From positions 34,282,033 through 34,346,032 of the forward strand of contig JAJKFL010000014.1 of the NCBI GenBank assembly GCA_021186555.1: a stretch of DNA of 64,000 bases, given 5' to 3'. A program made the translations under genes and the position numbers. Positions 42,301 through 54,300 of the stretch are shown here, piece after piece. The DNA is from Reticulitermes speratus. Lineage: Eukaryota > Arthropoda > Insecta > Blattodea > Rhinotermitidae. The notes beneath the pieces are model-generated. The model was not told the DNA's origin, did not search any database, and saw nothing but the letters and a program-made list of their open reading frames with translations. Positions within the stretch are counted from its first letter, which is position 1. Every line of letters begins with the position of its first letter.

Positions 42301-45300
42301 TGTCAGCCCTGCACAACCAGGAGATTTAAAAACAAAAATCATAAACTCCATCAGGGCAGTGCCACTGCAACACAGGCTTTTCAAACAACTTTAGGAGGAT
42401 GATGAAGCATAGTACTCCTATCTAATACAATGCACAGAAATAAGGTGGCTCAGTAAAGATAAAGCACTGGAGCATTTTATAAACCTGACTGATGAAGTCA
42501 AAATATTTCTTAAACTCCAGAATCAGGTTGTTGAGTCCCTGAATGACTATTTGTGGTTATCTTAATATTTTGAACCTTGAGCTTCAAGGCAGGGGACAAA
42601 CGGGTAGTAAACATGATTAGTGCAACAGATGTACTCAAAAATAAATTACTACTTTGGAAGCCACATTTGGATTTAAAAAAGTGCTGATGCATTTCAAAAA
42701 TATGGCAAAAATCATCAAGGAAAGTAATTCTGATCCAAAGTTGTATAGTGGACACTTAGAAGAGTTAAGCAATGTAATCAGGGAAAGGTTTGCACAGCTT
42801 AATGAAATTGAGCCTGTTATGACTTTTATGTAAATCAATTCAATACTCTGCACATCAGTTTAGTTGCCAAAGCTATAAATATTATTTATGAAGCAAATGT
42901 TGAAAGGTTGGGGCTAGAAATTTGGAAGTACAGAACAACATAAACATACAGGTTTGTCATTTCTGGAAATTAGTACACCTCCCCCCCCCCCCCCCAAACA
43001 CACACGCATGCACGCACGCGCACACACACAGAGATTCCATTGCTGAACAATTCTGCATTTCAAGGCTGAATCATACTTTGGATCAACCTACGTATGTGAA
43101 TTGATGTTCTTGACAATGAACATTGTAAAAATAAAGCACAGATCTCACCTGTCTGATGCTAACCTTATTGACTCTTTAAGAGCTACACTGTCAAATTACA
43201 ATCCTGACTTTAAAAAACTTTAAGCAAAAATCCCTAGCATTAATGATCTCTTGCTGAAAATTATGCTTTTCTCTGACTATTCAGTGTTCAGCATTAAACT
43301 ACTTTCTGTACGTCATTGTTTAATTAATTAAAACATTTTGTATGACAGGATTTTTTTATCTATTTTTCATAAAATACAAGTTACTATATAACTACCTACA
43401 TGCACCTGCAAACATGTTCTGAAAAACTTCAGATGTGCACTTACTACCACAATGTTTGGTGACTCGTGTTCTACATAATCAAAGTGCCACAGCAACCATG
43501 GACAAAATTATGAAAATACTGTATGTTACAGGAAAAGGTAATCACAAGAATATCGTGGAAAAATATTGCATCTATGGGGACTCCAAAATGGTATAAAATT
43601 AATGACAGATTTGCAAATGACACCAATGCATCATTTAACATAATGACACAGAATGAGTAACAGCCTAATAAACCCTTCTCTTTAACAGTGTTCATACATA
43701 TGATTAGCAGTTAGCTGCCCTCTGACATGTACACAGGAAAGTTATTTTCAGCACCTATAAAACTTGTAAATACTACAACCTGCATTGTTATATTTAACAT
43801 TTTGTATAATATATTGATTAGCTATGTTAATTTCATTTAGTTTTTATAATTCACTTTACAGTATGCATCAACACTCCCCTACATACTGACCGCATATGGT
43901 CAGCTCCCATCACAGGACAGAAAATAACTGGACACCTACAGAGACGGATGAATTTCATAATTAATAATATTGCAAGTCATGTAAATAAAATGAATAATTT
44001 CATATATGGTGTATAAGTACCATAACTATGTATTTCATTACAACATTATAGATAAAAAAAAACAGAACCTGGATGAGCAGCCAACATAAGTTTTTGCCAA
44101 CCATACTGCCTAAGAAGGGGGGGGGGGGGGGGGATGACATGGATTTTAATAAAAGAGGTAACAGGGGAAGCTTTTTACAAATATTAAAATATTTTATCTG
44201 ATAAAATATTATAACTGACAACATTATATCAGAACAGTCAAAACCAAATTTAAAATAATACAATACAAAATAACAGTATACACCATACTATACTCACAAG
44301 TCTCATAGTCACTTCTTATTTTCTTATTCTTATTCTTATCCTTCTCATCCTTCTCCTCTCTCCTTCACTTCTCATTCTTTCCCCTTCCTCCTCCTCTTCA
44401 CCTTCACCTCCTCTGCCTTCTCCTCCCCCTCTTTTTTCTTCTACTCCTTCTCCTTCTCCTCCTCAAGTAACACAGTCAGTTGTGGACCTTGTCCTCCAAT
44501 GCAATCCTCCCCCATTCCTTCTGGTTTCTGGCCCATGTATGCCAATGTCTTATTTCCAATATCTTCATATGCCTTTCAACATCATCAGTCCATCTTTTCC
44601 ATGGTACTAGCAGGGATAAGCCACTTAGGCCAAAACTTCTTAATCTCAAGTCGTAGTCCCAAGCATCTGTCTGATTGGGATTTAGAGGGTACTGTTTCCT
44701 CAACAAACTTTTTTTTATGGGATTGGGATGTCAATCCAATGCCCAAGCCCCAACCTGGAAGGCGAGGATGTCTTCTTTGTCTGGAGCCTTACTCATGACC
44801 TGCCTGGCTTGAGAGACCCTACGGGCAGCTACGCTACCACTGGCATAGCTCTTGAGATCACTGGATCACACAAGCCCCACCACCACAGCAAGGTGCAGAC
44901 ACCATCATGAGACACCAAGTCTACTTGGAGAATATTGCATATACTTCTTAAAACAACAACTGTAAGGTACGACATCTCAATACCACTTAAGAGAACTAAA
45001 GACTGTAACGTAACATTCTTCTATTTGTTTTTTTGCAAGGATAGCCTGATGACGGTTCTATTACAAGTTTTATTATAAGTTGGAACATGCACAGTTTAAG
45101 TTTTTTGGAGACCACCTAAAATGGCATAAAATCCAGCAAACATTGTTCTTGTGGGCATTTAGCTAGTGTAAAACTGCGGAAAACACAAAATGCAGGAACA
45201 TTAAATCATGGTGTTACTGTGTATTGTAAAGACACAGAAATCTGTTTTATCAATTAAAGAGTTGTGTTGGAATGACTTACAACTAGTTTTAATCTTGTAT

Positions 45301-48300
45301 TGTAAACATAATGGGATGTCATATATCAAAGACTTAAAAACCCCCATCCAAATACAACAGGCAACACGGAGTATTATTCCGGAAGATTGAATTTCCAACA
45401 ACAGGGCCATCAGAATCTCAAACTTTGCAAAAACAGCTACATTAAAGAAGGAAAAGAAGCTAAAAGTCATGCCCTTCACTCCCAGGGCATCCAACTGATA
45501 CAAAAGTTATACACTGTGTATCTTTAATCAAACTCAAAGTTTCACATGCAGCTGAGGTTCTGCTAAGCCTATGATCTAGTCTCATACCTTCTGCATGACC
45601 CTTAGAGTGAGACAATGGTGCTTCTCAGTCAAGATAAACTCGTAGATATGTTCCTGACGTTTTATTTCTTTTTCTTTGAGTTTCTTGGTCACCTGAAAAA
45701 ATAAGCACCTACACAACATGTTCTTTCATTGAGATCAGAGCTCAAGAAGCTGCAATGTGCAAGTTCAATGGATTTTACTCATTTATGGTTCATTTAATGA
45801 CAGTGTCAATAGTTCAACCACACAGTGTAAGATAGCAGGATTATTACTGAATAATCCATTACAAAGTGTGTTAAACCAAGTAGTCATGGCCTGGTATGGG
45901 GCATAATGCCACTTTTGCCTGGAGGAACTGATGTCAACTCCAAAACACCTGTCCAGATGGCTGCTATCCAGCCCCTCAGAATACAAAGCAGGAGTGCTAT
46001 CTATTCAGCCACAATGATAAGCTGTACAATATTTCATATCTAACATCACCGAAATTTACAAAGAAAAAGAATTTGATCCAGGCTGGATAACAATGCCATG
46101 CTACATGAACAGACTGTTTAAATAAATGTTAGCAACGTTTGTTGAGGTGCAAAACCAACCTCCTTTCCCACCGTTGGGGTCCATGAATCTGGTTCTTCAA
46201 GCTGCAGACCAAGGAAAGGATCTGTGTCCAAGTCATCTGCAGTTACCGGATCTGAAAACCAGGAAGGAGATAAAAAAAATTACTCTTTGCCAAAATCCTG
46301 ACGTGCCACAAAAAGGCAGTTACAATAGCAATGATCTCTGATGTGGCACAGGGAATTACATGAATGGGAAGTGATATGGCATTGTGACACTAGTCCCAAC
46401 GCAACCAGCCGGTGCAGTACACAACGCACAACTCGTAACAACATAACACAGGAAATCTTCAACATCCTTGTGATAACAGCATACAAGACCGGACTGCCTT
46501 TAATTTATATATAACAACAGATATGTAATTTTAACCTTTTATGTAAACACATTCCCTAGGATTTTACAGCTGAAAGAATTAATACCTAAATCCATTGGGA
46601 ACTAAGGTTTATTTTACTTTTATGTGGATGTACTAACTTTTTCAAAATTGAACAACAGATGTAAAGTCTATGTAAAAACTTTGACCCCCTGAAGATGGCC
46701 TGTTATAGGCCAAAACATATGTAGGGGTGACTGACTTGGTGATAAGAATATAGTGCATATGTTGGTCTAATAAAACTTTGAATTAGTTAACAAGATGCAT
46801 GGTGAATACAACGTGAAAAGAACAAGTGATAGTTACAGTAGCAATCAGCTATGATATGCCACAGCAAGTGACAGACAGAACAGGAGTAAGCTCTGATATG
46901 GCACAGCAAGTCACAGTTACAACAGTAATGAGCTCTAATATGGGATACAATGTGAGTCAATACAATGATATTATACTAATGAGCTTTGACCAGGCATGAC
47001 AAGTGACAGCTAAAATATCAATGAGCTCTGTCTGCAAGTGACAGTTACAGTATCAATTAGTTCTGATATGGCATAGCAAAAGAAAGTTACAACATCAATA
47101 TGCTTTGATATGGCACAGCAAGTAAATAATAATACCAGTGAGTCCTGATATGGCACAGGAAGTGACATCTAAAATACCAGTCAGCTCTGATATAGCACAG
47201 CAAGTGATAGTTGCAGCAGCAATTAATTCTGATATGGCACAACTAGTGACAATTACAATAGCATTATGCTCTGATATGGCATAGCAAGTAGCAGTTACAA
47301 TAACTTTTTTCTGACAGCAAACAGCATCAAGGTCGGATATGATATAGTAAGTGACAACAAAAATAGCAATGAGCTCTGATGTGGCACTAGTAACAGTTAC
47401 AGTATCAAGTAGTTCTGATATAACAAGTGACAGTCACAGCAGCAGATTATAGAAGAGCAAGCAAATGTCACATAGCAATGAGCTCTGATGTAGTACAGCA
47501 AGTGACACAGCATCGATGAGCTCTATGTGGCACGGGAAGTGACAGATACAGTATTAGTGGCATAGAAACTGACTGATACATCAATGAGCTCTGTTATAGC
47601 ACAAGTGACAGTTACAATACTAATGAGCTCTGTGGCATAACAAGTGCATTACAACATCAATGCTTACCTTCTCCCAAAAACTCAAATCTGTCCTGTGATC
47701 CTTCATCAGACAAACTGAAAGAAATAAAAGACTGCAAGTTACATCACATGTCTGTTCTTGTTGATGCTGTCTCCATAAATTGGCACCAGAAGAGGAGCAA
47801 TGACTTAACATGAGCTCCACACCATGCTGGTTTGTGATATTTCTTTCTTATGAAAAATCAGTCCTTATAAAGAAATCACTAATGTCAGTTGCTCAGAAAA
47901 TATGAAGTCAAATGGTAATATTATTGATGAATTGATGGAGTCATAAGCAATTTGAGGAATAATACAGTAGTTGTCCTGGAGGGGCTGTGATAGATCACAA
48001 AATCGTCAACCAGAATAGCCAGTCTCTGGGATGAGATTTCAACATGGGACCTTCACAACAGAACACAGCATTGGTACCCATTTGATGTTGATGTCCAGTG
48101 AATGGGATAAAGCACAATAAAACTCGTTTAAGACATCCACAGTTAAGACATTTTCCCGCCAAAGACATCAGAATAAAAAAGCACCAGAATTCTCCCATTT
48201 ATTGCCTTTGTAACACATCCCGGCACAAGAAAATTTCCCAGCCAAGAAGCACAAAAAGTTCGCGACTAAATGAATTTTTCACACATTTACTATATTTTCT

Positions 48301-51300
48301 GTAACAAAATCTTGAACCCTTTCCCAGAGATTCCATTTATCCATCTATTTCCAACATACAGCGTTCAAATGACGCTGTCAGTTCCTATAGGTTAATATCC
48401 AAGGTTTCACAGGAGTTTCACAAGGCAGAATGACACAACTTCATGGGGCATGGGTGTTCAATTTAATGTCATCTATTTCTGCCACTACGCAGACTGCAAT
48501 CAATGCACTGTTGCCAACACGAAATTAACTCGGAGCAAGTTGCATTATGCATGTAATACGTTTAAATGTTACCGGCGTGAAAACATGAGGCAATCTGACC
48601 ATATGGCAGGCATTGTGTATGTCCCTCCCGTTTGCAAACAGCCAAGCCCCCTGTTAATTACAGACTTTTCTACAAGCATTCTTCTCCTAGCTTTCAGTGA
48701 CTTCTAGCTGTAAGCAACGAGATTTTACCATCGCTAATAGCGTCGTGTATTTTACACTTTTCTTGCGCGTGTTGTAGCAGAGTAATTTGCACTGTCCCGT
48801 AATATAACGCATTGTGACTTAATGTCAACAATTCGAAATATTGTGTACAAAAATTTATACACTAGTACATTTCGTGTTCACTTCACATTGTTTGTGTGTG
48901 CACATTTTTGTCCTGTAGACTGATTAATTACTGTACACATGATCCACGTGGCTACTGCCACTCATAAAAAACCGGTACTGTGATAGCAAGGCGTTTAACA
49001 CCGGTTCTGGGATACATAAAACATCAAAATGTCTGGACGCATCCCCGTAAGGTGTGGGGAAATCTACACGATGGTGCAGCACGGTTTTTAATCCGGGACT
49101 TAAGGTTGTTTCAGTGCTAATAGTGAACTGAATGCTCCAATAAATTGAGTTTACAATTAAACTAATTTGTCATAATTTTTTCTGCTGATTTTTTAAAACA
49201 CCTCCTTGAACATAAGCACATCAAGGATGGGCATAAAAAGCAAGCCACTCTCAATATCTGAAAAGCTGAACACAATAAACAAAGTGGATCGCATAAACAA
49301 GTTTACTGGCAACTCTAATTGCAACAATTTTGATTTACAAAGGACTTTTATGTGTTTCGGTTACAACCTGTAGCTATCCTCAGGGAATTGCAATGTTCAA
49401 AGATATATACAGCGTTGTTACGTGACTTGTCGGTCGTAATATTCAAAAACATACAAAGCGTCGTTATGTGACTCATTGATCGTAAATGGTGGAATCTTCT
49501 TCAGGTTTTAATGGAGTGGAAAATATGTAAATATTTAAATTAAATCAAAATGAAATATTATTCAAAAAATGCCACTGAAAAATTAAAGGTCGTGTGAGAG
49601 CAAATACAGCTCATAGTAAACAGAATGAATACCCGATATGTAAACACTCCGTATATGTTCCATGAACGTTCGTACTGCATCGAATATGGATGTAACCAAG
49701 TTTATATGGATCAATAAGATGTCTAGCTTGCACACACACGTGTTGTGGCTAAGGATCTTCTGCTAATTCGTATAAGGAATTTATTCACAGACGTTTTGTT
49801 CGTCAACTAATAAGCATCGTTGTTGGTAAATTTGTAACTACTAAGATTCCAAACAGTTCATGCGTGCGCCTTTGTATGCGGGTGTTAGTAGTTCCATCGT
49901 ATTGTATTGGACCATATTGATGCTGGTGGTTAAGAATATGCACTGTATAAGCAGACTGGGGGTTATTAGTTTTATATATCTGTTATGTTCACGAAATCTT
50001 AAATTTTAATTGTCTTTCCCGTCTGGCCTGCATATAATTTGTTGCTAGTCATGAATTTAATGTCTTAAATAACACTGTTTAGATACTAATCTTGTTTCTC
50101 CTGTCGGGTTCGTAATAACTTATATATTGTATTGGAAGTATAAAAAGTTATCTTGAGGTAAGCGTGTTTGAAGCCAATCCCAGTGGCTGCGCGGTCTAAG
50201 GTGTGGGTCTGCGGCTGCTCGCTTGCTGGGATTTTGGGTTCAAATCCCGCCGGGGGGCATGGATGTCTCTTGTGCATGTTGTGTGTTGTCTGGTAGAGAT
50301 CTCTGAGTCGGGCTGATCACTCATCCAGAGGAGTCCTACCGAATGTAGTGTGTCTGAATGTGATCGTGAAGCCTCAATAATGATGAGGCCCACTAGGGGC
50401 TGCTATACCTTCGAAAATAGCATGTTTGAATAGATCAGTAACTTCCTAATGAGGGGGGTTGTGGTATGTGAAGGAGATGAATCTGGGGACGGGTCAGGCA
50501 CGTAGATTGGGGTATTATTTTCATATTCAGTTGAAATACATACAAAGGGAAAACAGGGTTTTGTGCTACCTGCATTATTATGTTTATTTCTCTTGTTTTC
50601 TTTTGGATGTGAAAGGCAGCTGATGCATTCGACTGAGTAAAAAGCGATATGCCGCAAGCTTATGTTCTTTAGGATGGTTAGAATTAACGTGTATGGGGGT
50701 ACATGTGGTCATTGGTTTCCTATATATGTCAATATTTACTGTCTTAGTTTTTAATAATCAGTAAATCTAGAAAGTCATAGTAATTTAATTATCATGTTAA
50801 TACCCAAGATAAATTAGAATGAATGACGTTCGTCATATACGTAATATGCTTTTATGACATTGTGGAGTCGAATATCATCAAGACATCAACAGCATATCCA
50901 TTTTAATATATTATCGTTTTTGTGTCAAACATATGTTTCAATTCAGTATTTGTTGTTCATAACCGTGCGTCCCTTCCAATTCCACGCTTCAACATCAAGG
51001 CCGGCAATGTTTATGACACCAAAGAATCGGACGATTCGCGCGGAAAAGCGGCATTGAGCGTGATCGGATGGCTTAAGGGCCGGAAAAAAACGATGCATCA
51101 TCATTCATCCCATCGCCGCAGAAACACCAAGTCAAGCCAAGAAGCCAAGGGCGGAGACTTGCGCGAAGCGCAAGTCGAAATCCCATGGTCTATTTAGGCA
51201 TTCTTGCGCTTACCGCTTCGCTGCGCTCAATAATAAACACCTTATACTATAACTGGGGATTTCGCTTACGCTAACGGTTTCCAGTTTTGGTTGAAGACCT

Positions 51301-54300
51301 CGACCTGGGCATGCTAAACACTAGTGCTCAAGAAGCACATAACCTTCTTTTCTTGGGGGGCATATTTTGGCTGGATGGCTCTTTGGGGTTTGAACCCAGA
51401 GTGGCACAGTCGCATGCTGAAGTCATACGCCTGCGGGCAGACACTTTGGTGAAGTCACTGCGCCAAATACTCGCGATTTTGTGGGCTACCAATGTAACAA
51501 GGTGCACCGGTAGCAATGCGAAGATAAGCACATAGACCCCTCTCAACATTACATGTATGGAAATTTCCTCCACGTGCCTCAGACGCAGGACGAGTACAGC
51601 GTTGTGACCTATAAACCGGCGGACCAGTATTGATGATCCGCCTCCCTCTGTTAACCGGTCTGTATGGTGGCAAACATAGTTTGCAAAACGAAAGGCTTCT
51701 CATGGCATGAGATGCATCTCCCTTAAAAAAAAAAAGCACATATATATGCCGTGCTGGCAGAGGAAATAACCCATTTCCAACTTCCTACCGTTGACTCAGT
51801 CAGCGCTCCTGCAGGTCAACCACAGGCCTTTCTCCCTGTTCGTCCTCATAGGCCGTGATGCCATAACTCAGCTACAAAAAGGACAACAGCTTTGAGGACA
51901 CCCAGCGATCGAGCCGCTTCAGTAGGGAGGGTGCGGAAAGATGCGAACAGCCGATGAGTCAGCTCCACACATGGTTCTAGCGTAATGTTATCAAGAAGAT
52001 CGGTGATCTCGACAGTTGACTGGTTGAGTTGTGCGGACACCAGTTTAGTGAGTTTCGGTTCCTCAGCCGAAGACTTGCCAGTCTTCGCTGATCTCTTCCT
52101 GTTAGTCACAGAGACCTCTTTGGGGGCTTCCGTGACGTTGGGCGCAGACGTCGTATTCTTGCCCATCTTCCTGGTATTCGTCACTTAGGTCCCTATGGAG
52201 GCTTCCGTGACCGGCCCGGAAGTGTGTTCTGGATCAGATGGGGGGCAGCCTTACACGACCCCATAGGACGACGTGGTTCCAACCGGGTCCGAGATTCTCC
52301 TGTTCTGCAGAAGGCACCTCCCGATCCTCTTTCGGCGCGCCAGATCGGCCGGATGAGCCGCTCATCTGCCTGCGTTCGGTCGACGCCCGTGTAGTAAGCA
52401 CCGCGTTTGCTTCCTTCCACTTAGAACAGCCCCAATAGTAGGCTGTGTGGTTCATCGCAGCTGCCGTATTTACCCTGCTGCGTTGGGGTCGAGCACTCCT
52501 GAAAAGGTGAGTCTCACCACAGGCAACACACTGGGGCGCGTATCCGCAGTTGCGCTGCGTGTGGCCTAAGCGCTGGCAAAGCTTGTATTGCAAAGGGTCC
52601 TTTGGTGCTACGTACGTCTCCACCGATACACGCAGGACGCAGAGTTCGGTCACAGAATGCACCCTCGACACTCCATTACCCCGTGCTATCGACACTATAA
52701 AATGCGGAGTCAGGGTACGGTCTTTGGTAGCGTCCTAGTAACGGTGCCCAAAGCGGAACTGCATGACTCCCTGGACACGAAAGCGCAGGCCTTCCAGCTT
52801 CTCCAAGACGACACTCTCGGGCATTTGTATGCGCAGGCAGTTAAACAGCAGACGCACACAGCGATCCTCCGGAAGAGGTGTGAAAACTCACATTCTTGCG
52901 TTTATCAAAGGATCGCACTACCCCGACCGTGGGTCTGAAGCCATCGACGGTCCCCGGAACAATCATCATTCTCTCCCCCCTTAATCTGAGGTCGAGAGAC
53001 CACTGGGGCATAATGACCTCAACGATATCAGTAAACCGCGCGTGTCGGTGACGCCTGAGACAAAAATGGGGGTTGTGTTGAGTATCTCGTCCTTAGGAAC
53101 GACGTTGTTAGTAGCCACTTGGGCGTTTCAAGTGGTGCCACCTGGCATATAAACAGAGGTCTGGACATGTCTTCGAGAGACATGCGCCTGCTGACTGCCT
53201 CAAGAGGCAGCAAGTTCAGACATGTCCAAACAATTGACAACCGGCTAGGGGGCCCACTTGACTGTTGTGGGTTGGCGCGTCCAGCTAAAACCGCAGTATA
53301 CGCCAGCCCACCCTCCGTTGGTACGAGTTGCTAGTTGCACTCGGCTGCCTCTTCGCCCGTGGTAACCAGAGCCGGGGGGTCACTCTTCAGATAGTAGATC
53401 GGATGCGGGGCGTCTGGTGGCAGGCGCCGTCTAGCCGCCCGAGCTGGAGAGCCCATCGGCTTTCCTTTTACTAGCAAGTTGCTGCGGTGGCTGACGGAAG
53501 GGTTGGGCCTCACTCTCGGCCCCGGAAGCAATGGACTGGAGCTCTATGGGCGTCAAGCTGGAGACCTTGGCCTTGCTGGGCCCAACGCCCTTATTCCTCT
53601 TTGCCGCAATGGCGTTCCTCAGATCCCGAAGGATGGTTGCTGAAAGCTCCGAAGTTGAAATAGCCTTCATAAAGGCTACTTCCTCCTGCTTCAGCATTGC
53701 GCCTACAGCAGTGGCCCTACTTCCTCTATCAATGCTCCCTTCGATCCACAGATGGGCTAGAGGTAGCTAAAACGTAGACAGGTGGCCTCCTTCCTCGTGT
53801 TCTGCTTAGTACAAGCAAATGTTTTACAGCACTCATAAGTCGGACACAGTTACTCCGACATTCTCGACCATGAATCGCTGTAGTAACGATCAGATCCAAA
53901 CGCTTATATATATACAACGCTGCGGACGGAGCGTAAGAATATGCGCACCAATCACTTCTCTGCGCATTGTTCATTGGCCAGGAGCTAGCAGGAACACCAC
54001 CGCATAAAAATAGCGGTTCTCGACAATCCAGGTATGAGACTGAGCACTCGACTGATTGACTGACGGTGAGTTCGGTGTTAGCTGCAGAGGAGTGAAAACG
54101 TTCTAAGAAACCGAACCTACCGACGAAGCCATAGTCACTGCAAGGAGAAGCGACTGAGGAAGGAGAGGTCACTAGCGTGCTGCCCCTAGTCCACTGGGAA
54201 GTCGGAGCAGCGTCAGGAGTGCGGTGCCCCCCTGCTGTAGGCGTAATGCTGAAACAGGAGGAACTTGCCCTTATGACGACTATATCATCAGTGCAGGGCA

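Larger units (their letters stand above)
41661..44309. other. Intron, mostly unassigned
   Basis: Besides the C and G homopolymers listed separately, 42288-42340 shares about 50 bases with 38306-38360 ('aaaatayggytgtcag', 'gatttaaaaacaa'), so an unidentified dispersed repeat is present twice. The rest holds nothing I recognise. Confidence 0.45.

Noticed and set aside
46315..47666. CRISPR-like array
   Set aside because: Units are degenerate, contiguous and without unique spacers; eukaryotic minisatellite.
50178..50255. Possible functional tRNA gene
   Set aside because: Good box A and box B but no closing acceptor stem, and followed by a SINE-like tail.
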